Assembly (NCBI GenBank): GCA_030068075.1
Contig: CM057843.1
Span: 15,394,001-15,458,000 of the forward strand
DNA: 64,000 nt
Reading direction: 5' to 3'
From: Paguma larvata
Lineage: Eukaryota > Chordata > Mammalia > Carnivora > Viverridae
Part shown: piece after piece, positions 42,725 through 53,844 of the stretch
How positions within the stretch are numbered: the first letter of the stretch is position 1
How the letters are laid out: each line of letters opens with the position of its first letter
Notes under the pieces: generated by a model
Told to the model about the DNA's origin: nothing
Seen by the model: the letters and a program-made list of their open reading frames with translations, nothing else
The model's database searches: none
Program-made: the position numbers and the translations under genes

Positions 42725-43739
42725 GAAAGTCTGGTTGTATCGTCTCCTTGAGGGCCAACAAGGATTCGCTGAGGGGGAGCCCCAAAGACAGCAGAGCAAA
42801 CTGTTTGTTGAGCTGCCCACAAACAGTTGCCACGTAGAAGATCCCACCTGGTTCGTTGCTCCCGAGCAGGGAGATGGCTCTCCTCTCTTCCTCACAATAA
42901 GGTTTTAGGACCCGCCAGTACAAGGTGACAGAGCTGAGGTGGAAAAAGTATTTCCGAAGCTGGAGTCAAAAATTTCCAGTGACACCACAGGTTGGCTCAG
43001 CTGTTTTGAATCCAGGAGCGTATTAACACACCCTTTCTACTTTCCGCTTTTCCGAATCCGACCCTTAACCTTTTACGTTAGTCTTTTCCCTATTATCCAT
43101 TGAGGTGCTGACGGATCAGATCCGTGATTCTCGGATTCTCGAACTTTCTTGCCCTTCAGTGCGGGCTGCGGGCTCGTTAGCGTGCAGGTGTGGCTGAGTC
43201 CGCCCCACGGTTCCTGATGCGGTTGGCCAGGGTGGGGCGGGACAAACTGCGGACAAGCTCCCACGTGATGCCTTCACCACTGGGGGGCGCTGAGGTCCCT
43301 GGACCACCCTTGGCAACCTCTGGTCCAGATTCTACGGTTCCTAAAAGCAGAGATGGCATCCCTTTGTTCACCTGGCTCAGTAGGAGGCGTTCAATCCATA
43401 TTAAGTGAGGGGATTAAAGACCCCTTCTGAGGCTCCTTCAGGGCTTAGGAATGGGCTGAGTGCCATGGTCAGGGTCAAGAGCAGACAGGCTAAACTCCCC
43501 AGCAGCCCTGCCATGTCATGGCAGGATCAGAGCTTCCGGTGGCCAAGCAGCCATCAAGGACTCTCTGCATTGTTTCCTCCTCGAGCCGTTCCTAACCTGC
43601 AGGTCTCACCCTGCGTACGGATTGTCAGAAAACTTTGAACCACTTGGTTCAAGCCTGCGTCTACGTGGGTGGAGTTTAGGCAGAATGTGAGGGGAGGGGA
43701 CCCCGGGACACACGTGATTTAATGTGTAACGTCTTTCTT
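42725..43739. other. Unique non-coding block with CTCF-like motif
   Basis: No transposon is recognised. An SRF-like near-match, ccatattaag, lies near 43,397. It leads into the CpG island candidate on the right. Confidence 0.45.
43277..43290 (+). promoter_or_regulatory. Candidate CTCF binding site, one mismatch
   Basis: ccactggggggcgc matches the CTCF core consensus except that the central A is G. It is on the + strand, about 460 bases left of the CpG island candidate. Confidence 0.42.
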
Positions 43740-44620
43740 GGATCCGTTAGGCGGCCCCTGGGTGAAGCCGGTCCTCCCTCTCCACTCTCCGGGGCCGGGG
43801 GAGACGGGGTGGGGACCTGGCACAGGGCTCTGGAGAGAGAGAGGCAGTGAAGTCTCAGTCCCAGCGGGACGAACGCTGGTGGCCACATCCCACGGCGCTC
43901 CCGCGTCTTCTGGTCCCAGGCCGCGCGCACAGAGCCTCCTTTCTTCCTCCGGGAAGAGTGCCCCTTTCACAGCCGGCCGCAGGCAGAGGAAATGGAAAAT
44001 CCCGGAACATCCCGGGCCCCTCTCAATTTCCAAGGGCGCCTCGCCGCTCCCAAGTTCAGGGACAGGACAGGGCCTTCGCCTGTGGGCCGGGTCCTGTGGC
44101 CAAGCAGCGAGTTCCGGAGGTGGAGGCCGCAGGCAGCGCCGGCCGTGTTCGCCCAGGAGGGGAGGGGTCCCCGCGTGCTGACCGCCCGGCCCTTGACCAC
44201 GTCGGAGTCAGGAAAACAGCTCCGGAGCCCCTCCTGGCCCCCCCTGCCCGGGCCACAGCCCCGAGCCGAGCAGCAGAAGCAATGGCTTTTCTGAGAAGCT
44301 GCTGATCTCAACCCTGCTGGCTCCACATTCCTGGATGATGAGGGAGGGATTCCAGTGTCGACTTTGAACAATGTTTTCCTGTGTCTGAACCGACTGGGTG
44401 TTAAATTCTTCCAGATTTCTGGCTCCGTGTTGCGAGTCCGACGGGACAGAAACAGGTTTACGGCAGTTGGCAGGGGAGGCGCAGCAGCAGGGTCGGTCTG
44501 GGCACCTTCTGCGTCTAGAATTTCCACTCGGGGGATGGAAAAACCGTGCGCGCCAGCTCCGTGGGCTCCGCGCCCGGGAGGGGGGGTTTGCCGTGGTCCC
44601 AGCTCGGAGCCCGTGCCCTT
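43740..44620. promoter_or_regulatory. CpG island candidate
   Basis: The densest part, 43,860-44,300, has roughly 35 CpGs by eye in about 440 bases and GC near two thirds. CpGs continue to 44,620. It is free of recognised repeats, which separates it from CpGs carried by SINEs. CpG islands usually mark promoters, but no start codon context, splice-bounded frame or known first exon is recognised, so it may be an orphan island, an enhancer or a lncRNA promoter. Confidence 0.55.
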
Positions 44621-45528
44621 GAGCTTTTCACATTTCCCACCCTAGAGGGCAAAAGTTAGCCTTCCTTTTTTTTTTTTTGGTTTTTTTGTTTCGAAACGCA
44701 GCAGGGAGCGAGAACAAGCTGAGTTTTGAAGGTCAGGCCTTTTGCAGTGTTTTCTCTGTTAGTACAAACCCAGAGGTTGGGCTCATAAGAAATTCATTTG
44801 CTGGGATGCTGGGAAAGCGGAGTGAATTCCTGCTTCTGGGCCTGCGCCGTGAGGAGGTTTCGGCGACACGCGGGAGGGCAGAGCCCGACGGGAGACGGGG
44901 ATGCCCGAATCCTTCATTTTACACAGGGGGAAACTGAGGCAGGGGGAGGCCTCATGACACGAGGGCTAGAATGTTGCGTTGGAAGGAACTGTCCCCGACA
45001 GAGCTGAATGGGTCTCTCAGAACCGCAGGGGTTGGGGATCGTGGCAACTTGTACCTACTGCTGATTCTTTTTGCTCGGGAAGACGGCCACAAAACCACGT
45101 GGGGCCACGGGAGGCATTCTTCATTGTGTCAATAAACCAATGGCTTTAAAGATAGAAATCTTCAGGAAACCAATGGGCTCCATTCAAAGATAAAGGTGCT
45201 CTTGACTTCCACCGTGCACGTGGACGGTGTCTTTATTCTCACGTTCTGAGACGTGTGCGGTGCAGGGGGAATCTCTCATGGGACCCCATGAGAACTTGCT
45301 CTCCGTGGAGTTCTGGGGGAAGCTCCAGCCTCTGGGGAGGACCCTCTCAGCTTGTTGAATTGGAGCAGCCCAAAGAGCAGCTCAAATCCAAAGAGGGCCC
45401 GGGGCCGATGGTGCCCTGGACAGAGAAAGACTGGGGCCAAGCCTCCTATCTTCAGGACCTAGTTTAGCCCAAAGAGCATTTAGGTAGCAGGGTTGGAGAA
45501 AATTATGTCACATCAGAACCCGACATTT
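44621..45528. other. Unique non-coding block
   Basis: T-rich run at 44,667-44,690, then mixed sequence with a possible MIR piece. ctaaccaat-like CCAAT boxes (aaaccaatgg at about 45,133 and 45,169) occur twice in 45 bases; significance unknown. Confidence 0.45.
44905..44970 (+). mobile_element. Possible MIR fragment
   Basis: ccttcattttacacaggggg, aaactgaggcagggggagg match the MIR core cattttacagatgaggaaactgagg with few changes but end abruptly. Confidence 0.5.
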
Positions 45529-45544
45529 TGATTTGGGTGCTTTC

Positions 45545-45759
45545 TTTTTCTTTCTTTTTTCATGTTTATTTATTTTTGAGAGAGAGACAGAGTGTGAGTG
45601 GGGGAAAGAGAGAGAAAGAGGGAGACGCAGAATCCTGAGCAGGTTCCAGGCTCTGAGCTCTCAGCACAGAGCCCGATGCGGGGCTTGAACTCATGAATGG
45701 TGAGGTCGTCACCTGAGCTGAAATCAGACACTTAACCGACTGAGCCGCCCAGGCGCCCC
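45545..45759 (-). mobile_element. CAN-SINE with 16-bp target-site duplication
   Basis: tgatttgggtgctttc (45,529-45,544) and tgatttggctgctttc (45,760-45,775) flank a full body ending gagccgcccaggcgcccc. Confidence 0.96.
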
Positions 45760-45811
45760 TGATTTGGCTGCTTTCACAGAGCCTTTTTGATGCCAAGGAC
45801 ATTTTTATCTG

Positions 45812-45998
45812 GTCTTTTTTTTTCTCTAATGTTTATTTATTTATTTTGAGAGAGAGAGAGAGAGAGAGAATCCTAAGCAGGTTCTGCGTTGTCAGCCCAG
45901 AGCCCAACACGGGGCTCGATCCCACAAACTGTGAGATCATGACCTGAGCTGAAATCAAGAGTCAGATGCTTAACCAAATGAGCCACCCAGGAGCCCCC
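45812..45998 (-). mobile_element. CAN-SINE with internal deletion
   Basis: A (GA)n run passes directly to aatcctaagcaggttctgcg, so the gcaggggaggggcagag part is missing. Flanks acatttttatct and catttttccct are a likely TSD. Only 53 bases separate it from the previous SINE. Confidence 0.93.
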
Positions 45999-46009
45999 AT
46001 TTTTCCCTA

Positions 46010-46392
46010 ATCTTTTTAAAAAGAAATCTCTAAAATGTCAGCTTTCTATACCTCTCAAGTAATGTGCAAGGCAAGTGCCCTAACACCATCTCTGGCTCCC
46101 CCTTCATACCTCGTCCCATCCCTCCCTTCATTCCTGACTCTCTGACACATCATTGTGTCTGCTGTATCAAAATGGCCCTACCAAAGTTGGCTTGTAGAGG
46201 ATGGCCTTATTTCTGTGGTATTTTGTAGCCATAAATTCTTTATTACACATATTCCCTTCTTCTAGGAGAAATTACTTCTAGTGGAGATGGGAGTGAGAAG
46301 AGGAGGTGAAATCACTCCCACTCCTGTGAGGATAGGATGCTCTCTTCCATCTTAGTCTTTGGGGTTTCCTTGGCGTGTCTGGTAAGGACCTT
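46010..46392. other. Unique non-coding segment
   Basis: Nothing recognised; average composition. Confidence 0.45.
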
Positions 46393-46938
46393 GTATCAGT
46401 GATCTCTTGCTGTGTAACAAATTGCCCCAAGACTCAGTTGCTGAAAACAAACATCTGTTATCTCGCAGATTCTGTGGGTCAAGAAACTGAGTGTGATGGA
46501 GCTGTGTGCCTTCGTGTCAAGGTCTCTTCGTGAGGGTGCAGTCATGGCTCAGGCTGGGGCTGTGGTCCCATCTGGGGGCTAACTGGGGGAGGATCCACTT
46601 CCAAGCTCACTCACACGGTTGGCAAAATTAAGTTCCTCACAGGCTGTTGAACTCAGGGCTCACTTCCTTGTTGGTTGTTGGCCACTAGTCTTCTCCATAG
46701 ACCAGCACATAATATGGCAGCTGGCTTCTCTCAGAATGAATGAGAGAGAGAACAAGAGAGAGAGAGAGAGCATGCTCAAGATGGAAGCCACAGTTTTTTG
46801 TAAACTAACCTCAGAAGTGACATTCCACCATTGTACTATGTCGGAAGTGAGTTGCTAGATATAGCTCATACTTGAAGTGAGGATATGGATAACAGGAGGT
46901 GGGATCGTTGGGGGACATCTTGGAGGCCACTTACCACA
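46393..46938 (+). mobile_element. MaLR/MLT1-like solo LTR, near full length
   Basis: It begins tgtatcagtgatctcttgct and gtgtaacaaattgcccc, continues through ctggggctgtggtcccatct, ggatccacttccaagctcac, ttgttggccactagtcttct, ccatagaccagcacataata, caagatggaagccacagttt, and ends ggaggccacttaccaca. The tg...ca ends and order fit an ERVL-MaLR LTR. No internal retroviral region is adjacent, so it is a solo LTR. Confidence 0.68.
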
Positions 46939-47399
46939 GGCCTTTGGGCCAGATTGCTGTTGCACCTGTTGAGCCTGTGGGCCCTGACACCCCAGCAGTT
47001 TTGATAAGCCAGTGGTTGTGAGCAGCAGAGGGAGAGGAGCTCTGTGGTCCTTCTTACTCCTCCTGGGAGATGTGTTCCTTTACTGGGCTAGCCTTCTGAA
47101 GACTTCTCAAGGGCAAATGATTCTAAATTTCTAAACTAGGTGCACTTAACCTCCGCTCTCCCCTCCCATCCCACTTGCCCTCTAAGGAAGGAGCCCAAGA
47201 CAGCCCTCTCTCCGAGGTCTTTGTCACTTCCGAGTAAAGCTCCACGACACAGCGGCGTTCCCCAGATTTCATCTAGCGCTCACCTTGGGCGCCAATGTTA
47301 TTTGACATTCTTGTCACCAAAATGAGCCCCGGTCATAAACCAGAGAGTGAAAGTTATGCTATTAGTTCAGGGTTCATTGCCTTCAACACAAAAGCAGAA
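46939..47399. other. Unique non-coding segment
   Basis: Nothing recognised. Confidence 0.45.
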
Positions 47400-47590
47400 T
47401 GTTATAAACATCCTTAAGGGTCACAAAATACTTCTGCCTCAGTTCATCCGATCGTCCTCACGTCCTAACACGAGGCAGGATGTTTCTCCTCTTGGGTATG
47501 AGGAAACTGAGGTTCAGATAGATTAAGTAACTTGCTCAAGATTGGCCAGAAAGAAATGAAGTTGGATTTTAAAACCAGCTCTCCTGACTC
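47400..47590 (+). mobile_element. MIR
   Basis: gggtatgaggaaactgaggt, tcagatagattaagtaactt, gctcaagattggccag and ctctcctgactccaatgctg follow the sense MIR core and right end. Confidence 0.78.
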
Positions 47591-48274
47591 CAATGCTGGG
47601 CTCCGCCCTGCGTCCCTTTTAAAGTTGTTTGCATCCCGAGTCTCCAGATTATTCCCAGTAGGAATCTGGCGAGACTTCTTGGCCCGGTTTCGCGGCTTAA
47701 GTCATTCTAGATCAGGGCTGCGGTGACCTGAGAAGAGAAATAGATCCCAGCTGGGACAGGGGATGCCAGAGCTGAAGGTTGCGCCGTAGACATGGCCGGT
47801 GATGTCGGAGAGTTACACGGCGTGTGCATTGTGCGTGTGTTTCATAGACTCTCATCCCAGGGACTTACGGATGTCCTACTCAGGGCTACGTGTGTGTCTG
47901 TGATGTGAACACACACATGGCTGTAGGTAGACACGGCTGGCTCAGACCTGCCTGGGCTCTGGGATCATCTCCAGAGGGGGTCATGTTGGTGAGCAGATGG
48001 TATAAGCTGGGCTGTTGGGACCTGGAAAGTGGGGTAGGGTGGGTGAGAGGTGGGCACAGCAGGATGGCAGAAGTTGTGCTGGGGGGGGGTCCCCTGAGCC
48101 CATCCTCTGACCTTCCCTGATCTTCAAGTGACTGTCCCATTTCTGACGAGACACGTTTGATTAATTTCTCCAGCCTGAAAACTGGACCACATGGTTTGGG
48201 CGTTCGTGAACGATATCATAGTCCCGCCTTCACGATGATGACAACGGCCCCACCAGTGGGCTCTGACATGTGCC
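47591..48274. other. Unique non-coding block
   Basis: Short alternating gt/ac stretches (47,820-47,925) and a G9 run near 48,080-48,090. No element recognised. Confidence 0.45.
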
Positions 48275-48445
48275 TGAGATGCTTTGCAGGAATTATTGCT
48301 TGACAAAAATCCTCAGGACCATCCAAGGATGAGTTCTTGCTGTTGCCTCTATTATGGATGAGGACCCAGAGATTAGGAAGTGTCCCTGTCTTATTTCTGG
48401 TCACACAGCTAAGAAGCAGCTGGACGGTCCAGAGCTCTTGGTCTT
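48275..48445 (+). mobile_element. MIR
   Basis: gcctctattatggatgagga, cccagagattaggaagtgtc, ctggtcacacagctaagaag are the sense MIR core and tRNA-unrelated right part. Confidence 0.75.
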
Positions 48446-48918
48446 CATTCTATGCCACAGTTGGCTGCAAACCGTCATTCAATGCCCAGCCTCACCTTTT
48501 TAGGAGCTTTGGCCAATCAGTTGCTCTCTTGAGGTGTTGAAACACTACAATGGTATCACGGAAACACAACAAGAACGGCCGGGAGAGAGCCGGTTTTCCT
48601 GCAGGGCTTGCACGAGGGGGGGTCTCAAAGGCCAGGACTCTGCTTGGACAGAGGACGTCCACACAACACACTCCACGAGGGGCCCGTTCCCGGATTTTCA
48701 AAGCCTTCGATGCATCCCTCCCGCGTGCCAAGGAGACACGTTAGAACTCTCGTTGTTGACTTGGGTTTCTGACTCAACAGAAACTCCTTTTGTCAGAACT
48801 TCAACATTTCCTGGCGCGTTCCCCACGCATGTTTTCAGTGTGGATGTCAGTGGTGTTTCGCTATACGGTTACTCGTGTATATTTGTGCCTAGACAGATTC
48901 GTTTGATGCTAGCAACTA
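48446..48918. other. Unique non-coding segment
   Basis: A 143-codon + strand frame begins at 48,534 but runs into the next SINE; no domain recognised. Confidence 0.45.
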
Positions 48919-48938
48919 AATATTTCTCTCCAATTCCT

Positions 48939-48960
48939 TTTTTCTTTAAGTTTATTTATT

Positions 48961-48992
<32 letters not shown>

Positions 48993-49159
48993 CACAAGTG
49001 AAGGAGGGGCAGAGAGAGAGGGGGACACAGAATCCCAAGCAGGCTCCAGGCTCTGAGCTGTCAGCACAGAGCCCCATGTGGGGCTCAAACCCACAAACCG
49101 TGAGATCATGACCTGAGCAGAAGTTGGACGCTTAACCGACCAAGCCACCCAGGCGCCCC
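48939..49159 (-). mobile_element. CAN-SINE with long target-site duplication
   Basis: tatttctctccaattcc (left) and tatttctccccaatttcc (right) flank a body with a (GA)15 array after the reversed tail. Confidence 0.96.
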
Positions 49160-49179
49160 TATATTTCTCCCCAATTTCC

Positions 49180-50039
49180 AGAGGCCCCCGTTCTTGACCT
49201 CTGGGAGATCGGTAATTGCTCTTTTCTCTTTTAATGGAGTTAACGGTGTTCTGTATATTCAACTGTCTGGTTCCCTCCAGACTATCCATATTAGTTACAA
49301 TTTGTTTGACGAGTGTCCCCCTCTCATTCATTTCCCCAATCCCTCCAGAAACCTAGTTAAATGAACTACACCAGGGACTCGCAAGAGCTTTCGGATGGGA
49401 GAAAGGAGGACAAGAAGAGATCAGAACAAGGTAGGCAAGTCTGGCCTTAGGTCTGGACCATGGCCGGTCCTCAAAGGAGGCAATGTGTGGGCCAGGGGTT
49501 GACTGGAAATGAAAGATCTTACTTCTCAGCTTTAAGAAACACAATTTAGGAAGGGAGAGAGACCTACACCAGCTGAGTAACGTGCAATGGGATAAATGAC
49601 CCTGATTGTGTGTGGCACAAGGGGGCACCTGCGTAAGCCCATGGGCAGGGCTGGCTGGCTTCCAAGGGAAGAGTCCCCGGAGCAGCTGAGGAAGGAGAGA
49701 TAAAGGGACCTGTGGGGGGAGGGGCATGCATGTAATTTATAGTCATTGTGAGGGAAGAAAACATTTCATATCCAGCAACTACTGATGAAAGATACCCCAG
49801 GTGCGGCATCCGATGTAGACGCGACTTGGTCATGTCTGGAGGGGGAGGAGCGGAGGGGACAGGGCACGTGCTGGGCCAGAAAGGAATACACAGGCAGGTT
49901 GGGAGGGAAAGCGGACTCGGGCTTGAGTTGGAATTCAGTATATCTAGGCCGTATGGACTTTTCCGACGAGATAAGGTTTCACTTAGCTTTTTCAAGGAGC
50001 CTGAATCCTGGAGGTCATGGCTGCAAGTGATTGCATCGT
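49180..50039. other. Unique non-coding block, possibly with L2 remnants
   Basis: Purine-rich phrases such as ggacagggcacgtgctggg and ccagaaaggaatacacaggc hint at reversed L2 but are too weak to call. Confidence 0.4.
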
Positions 50040-50225
50040 CGCTCTTTCTGGGCACCTCACCTGAAGTGTCTCATTTCACCTTTACCAGAATCCTACAAGG
50101 GAGGTGTTTCATCCCCATTTTACAGATGGGGAAGACTTCAGGCTCAGAGAGAGAGAGGGGAAGTGATTTGCCCGCTGAAAGCAGTAAGCGATGGTGCTAG
50201 GGATTGAACCCAGCTCTTGCTGTGA
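50040..50225 (+). mobile_element. MIR
   Basis: atttcacctttaccagaatc, catccccattttacagatgg, ggaagacttcaggctcagag, agtgatttgcccgctgaaag and ggattgaacccagctcttgc give nearly the full sense MIR. Confidence 0.85.
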
Positions 50226-50280
50226 GCCATATTTATGAGGGTAATGCCCACTTTTGCCAATCGATTTGCTTACTTTTTCC

Positions 50281-50350
50281 AAGGTTTTTATTAATTTTGA
50301 CAGAGACAGAGGGAGTGCAAGCAGGAGAGGGGTAGGGAGACAGGGAGATT
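50281..50350 (-). mobile_element. CAN-SINE fragment
   Basis: Only the tail-side part remains: ttttattaattttgacagag, acagagggagtgcaagcagg and agaggggtagggagacagg. The tRNA-like head is absent. Confidence 0.7.
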
Positions 50351-50429
50351 TGGCAAACAGATGAGCTTCGAGGCCACAGAACTCACTGCTGTTATCTCGG
50401 GGACGTGCAGGGATTAAAAAAAGAGAAAG

Positions 50430-50640
50430 GAGCCCAGAAATCATCTATGTGGAGCCTGAACAGGAGAGGTGGCGAGCGCCAAGGGAGGGAAACGGGTCTG
50501 TGCGGTGTTAGGTCTGTGTGGAAGCCAAGTGGGAAGATGTTTCAGGAACACGAGGATGGTCAGGTGTTACCCATGACCGCCACATTGTGGAAGATAATAA
50601 GGGAGAAGCTTGGGGTGCAGTGGAGAGGTGTTTTTTGACA
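50430..50640 (-). mobile_element. L2 fragment, reverse orientation
   Basis: ggagcctgaacaggagaggt, gtggaagccaagtgggaag and atgtttcaggaacacgagg parallel a reversed L2 region further from the 3' end than the piece at 51,400. The two pieces are in the wrong order to be one copy. Confidence 0.5.
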
Positions 50641-51399
50641 AGATCATGGGTCCTTTATCTATCATCGTAGGAGGGACAGCAGTGCGTATGTGTCACTCAC
50701 GAGATGTTAAGAAACCACCCTTGATGATAAAGTTGATGGTGGTACCAAGGGACCCCGGTGTGCCCGAAACCGAGGTTGTCAGTGGGTGAGGGGCCGAGGC
50801 TGGCCACAACCAGGTCTAGTCTGATAGGATGAGCTTCAAAGGACAAGGGCGGAAAATGGTTTGAGAGTATTGGCGGGGATTGATGAGGACGAACACCCAC
50901 CTCCAGGCCCATAAGCCCTGTGGGTCACGAGGGGAGAAGACTTCCCTTCAGAGGAGAAAGAGTCTATCCTTTGGTGGTGACTTGACAAAGCATTCTCGGC
51001 AGGAAGTCCCAGGGATGTATCGGGGCGGGGGTGTCTCCCAATTTCAGACTCTTATCCTCAGCTTTTCAGATCCTGAACACAATTGTATCCGTTGCCTGAA
51101 GGCTCCAAATAAATCCCACATCCTTTTATCGCTGACAGTTTTCTTCATGTGATGTGGTGGACGCCATTGTAATAGGGTCATTTTTCCCCTTCTTCCAAGA
51201 GCACGGCGGAAGGGCAGGGTCTCTCCTTGGGAGGCTTAGGAAATGGGAGAAGCCTTGGGAGGCTTCTTGGAATGGTTGAGCTACGCTCTGGGTTTTGGGG
51301 GACAGGCAGCCCATTAGAAGTGGGAAGTGAGGAGGAGGACGCAGGACGAAGGCGACAGTACGTGCCCAGCGTTTGGCCGACACATGTCTGTGTGCACGG
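50641..51399. other. Unique non-coding block
   Basis: Mixed composition. Nothing recognised with confidence. Confidence 0.4.
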
Positions 51400-51775
51400 G
51401 GGGACAGTCATGGTGATAGGAGCCCAGACCGGGAGGCTTTTCTGGGACTAGATTTTGAAGAGGGTGCATTTTATCTCTAGAAAACAGGTAGCAAGTACGT
51501 TTTGAACAGAAGCATGACGTGAATGGGACCCCCCTCAGTTTTCCTCTGATTAGCATGTCATGCCTGGCGTAGCTCTCAAACAAGCACTCAGGAAATATTT
51601 GTCGAATGGAGGAACGGATATATTTATCAACGAGGCTTCTTGCAGCCGCCGTGTGGAGGCTGAGCTGGAGGGAAAGAGAATAGAGGTAGGAAGACATATG
51701 TGGGGGACAGAGCGTGGATTTGGGTGTGAGAGGCAAGGAGGGGTTGAGTTTCTACTTTGAGCGTCAGGAGGTTGG

Positions 51776-51783
51776 TGACGTCA
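51776..51783. promoter_or_regulatory. Consensus CRE octamer
   Basis: tgacgtca is the perfect palindromic cAMP response element bound by CREB/ATF. It lies within the L2 relic and outside any CpG island, so function is doubtful. Confidence 0.3.
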
Positions 51784-51910
51784 TTGATGGAAACAAGGCA
51801 TGGAGATGGAGGAGACGTTTGTGAAGTAGGGCTGCAGTAACAGATACTGACTTTGGTTTTGAACGGGTTTAAATATGATGAAAAGACAAAACCCTTGGAG
51901 ACGTTTGTTT

Positions 51911-52062
51911 AAAAATTTAAAAAGTATTTATTTTGGGGAGAGCACAAGTCGGGGTGGGTGGAGAGAGGGGGGCGGAGGGTCTGAAACAGGCGCCGCGCTG
52001 ACAGGCTGAGGGCAGCGAGCCCGATGCGGGGCTGAGCCAAAGTCGGACGCTCGACCGACTGA
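51911..52062 (-). mobile_element. CAN-SINE with several internal deletions
   Basis: aaaaagtatttattttgggg, gggtctgaaacaggcgccgc, gagcccgatgcggggctgag, and ccaaagtcggacgctcgacc keep family order, but the cagaatc and gaactcac...cctg segments are missing. Confidence 0.82.
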
Positions 52063-52150
52063 ACGAGTGCAGGTTTAGGCTGAATTATCAAGGTCCTCGT
52101 GGTACTGAAGACATAGAGGGATACGGTTTTGGGAAGTGATTTTGACCACG

Positions 52151-52847
52151 CTCAATGGAAAATGGTTAATAATTCACGATGCTAATACAACAATTCATGA
52201 TGGGACGTATATACTTTTGAGTAATTTGCTAGAAGTCAACCTTCAGAAGATGGTTGAGTACACAAGAGCAAAAGGGACCACTTTCGTCAACTGGTCCAGC
52301 CAGGGTGGCACCCACCCCTTCTACTCAGTCACATCTCAGAGAACAAATATGGCGCTTCCCAAGCCCATGGCGCTGTCTCCTTTTGCACACTACTGGAGGA
52401 AACTTGCACACTTTGGGAAGATCTTTTCCACACTTCCTTGCTTTCTCACTAGAAAATAGGGCACACGAGTTGACAATTTCTTGATGGCTCAGGGACCTTA
52501 TCAAGAGCACGTATGATTTCTATTGGGAGTGAAAATGCTGCAATGGCCTTGTTCCAGCTGGGAGCTGAACCGCTGGCCCCTTCGCTAAGTGGCTCATGTT
52601 CATTGTCCTTTTATAGGAAACTAACTTGCTTTTTGAGGTTCTTTGGTTCCTTCAGCTGTCACCCAGGGTCTTGACAATGGGCTGGAAGAGTTTGTACCTC
52701 CTTGTTTGGAGGTTCGGAGATGTTACGTGAGTGACTGTCACTTGGCTCCTATGCCTGGAGCTCCAGGCACCATACCTTGAAAATTTTAAGTATTTTCCAT
52801 TGATCGCTGGTTATCTCCTTATTAGCATATATAGTCTTTTCTAATTA
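52151..52847. other. Unique non-coding block
   Basis: A/T-rich in parts. A 107-codon + strand frame (52,136-52,459) shows no recognised domain. Confidence 0.45.
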
Positions 52848-53061
52848 AAAAAAATGTTCATTTATTTTGAGAGAGAGAGCGAGAGCACATGCATGCGAGT
52901 GGGGGAGGAGCAGGGAGAGAAGGAGAGAGAGAGAATCCCAAGCAGGTTCCATGCTGTGAGCACAGAGCCCAACGCGGGGCTCAATCCCACAAACTGTGAG
53001 ATCAGGACCTGAGCCTATATCAAGAACTGGACGCTCAACTGACTGAGCCACCTGGGTGCCT
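52848..53061 (-). mobile_element. CAN-SINE
   Basis: Reversed tail aaaaaaatgttcatttattt, an insertion-like cacatgcatgcgagtggg stretch and head end gagccacctgggtgcc. Body CpGs partly decayed. Confidence 0.94.
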
Positions 53062-53082
53062 CTATTAACACTTAAGTTCTTT

Positions 53083-53325
53083 TTTTTTTTTTTTTTTAAG
53101 AGTAAGGATATATAATCTTTATTTTTAAAATGCTTTTTTTTTTTAAATTTATTTTTGAGAGAGAGAGAGAGAGAGGCACAGTGCAAGCAGGAGAGGGGCA
53201 GAGGGAGAGGGAGACACAGAATCCAAAGCAGGCTCCAGGCTCTGAGCTGTCAGCCCAGAGCCCGATGCGGGGCTTGAACTCACGAACCGTGAGATCATGA
53301 CCTGCGCTGAAGTTGGATGCTTCAG
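53083..53325 (-). mobile_element. CAN-SINE, head-truncated, with long T-rich tail
   Basis: cacttaagttctt (53,069-53,082) and cacataagttctt (53,326-53,339) are the TSD. Between the left TSD and the body lies about 60 bases of T-rich tail. The head stops at gaagttggatgcttca, about 25 bases short: a 5' truncation, the usual result of incomplete reverse transcription. Confidence 0.93.
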
Positions 53326-53339
53326 CACATAAGTTCTTA

Positions 53340-53844
53340 AAGCATCACAGCATGCAGGCTGCTTTTGGGGGGCAATTTCCCTAGGCACCTCTGGTCTTGT
53401 CCACAGGGAGCTGATTCTTTTTAACGTCTTTCCAGACCTTTCAAGACTGAGGTGGCCTTGGGTGGAGTGGGGGGAGCGTTTAGCTCCAGTTCTCCTGCCT
53501 GAAGTCTGCCTTGATTTAGCACCAGGAGAAGTCGCTCACAGAGTTTGCGAGGTCGTTTCTGACCTCATCACTGCAGGTGGGGCTCCAAAGAATGGCAGAC
53601 CTTGGAGCTAGTAGGACCCCTAGAGACCACGGCCACAAATAGCCTACTTGGTCTTTGGCCGTGAAGACAGGCGGGTAGGGAGGACACTAATCACCACCCA
53701 GGGTTGAGAGGGGAGTGGCCTTGGCAGCGTTGAGATCTTTGGGAGACTGGAAACCCGCAACAGGCAACATTTCCTGAGCACTTGCTATACACAGGTCTAT
53801 AAACCACAGAAGGCACTCCTGAGTTCTCCATTTTAAAAGCCGCT
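53340..53844. other. Unique non-coding block
   Basis: Nothing recognised apart from acatttcctgagcacttgct (53,767), which resembles an MIR or L2 start. Confidence 0.42.

Larger units (their letters stand above)
51400..52150 (-). mobile_element. L2 fragment, reverse orientation, interrupted
   Basis: gaagcatgacgtgaatggga, cagccgccgtgtggaggctg, agaatagaggtaggaagac, gtcattgatggaaacaaggc, tttggttttgaacgggttt follow reversed L2 with gaps. A short L2/MIR end (51,555-51,620) and a decayed SINE (51,911-52,062) lie inside. Confidence 0.52.

Noticed and set aside
43967..44527. 186-codon minus-strand frame in the CpG island as a first exon
   Set aside because: Three competing frames of 100-150 codons lie on the + strand over the same bases. 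No recognised domain, and the island composition alone explains the lack of stops.
46393..46938. Intact endogenous retrovirus
   Set aside because: Only one LTR-like block is present, with no gag, pol or env text on either side within the window.
48250..48275. Further CTCF site at ccaccagtgggctc
   Set aside because: Two or more mismatches at important positions; not distinguishable from chance.
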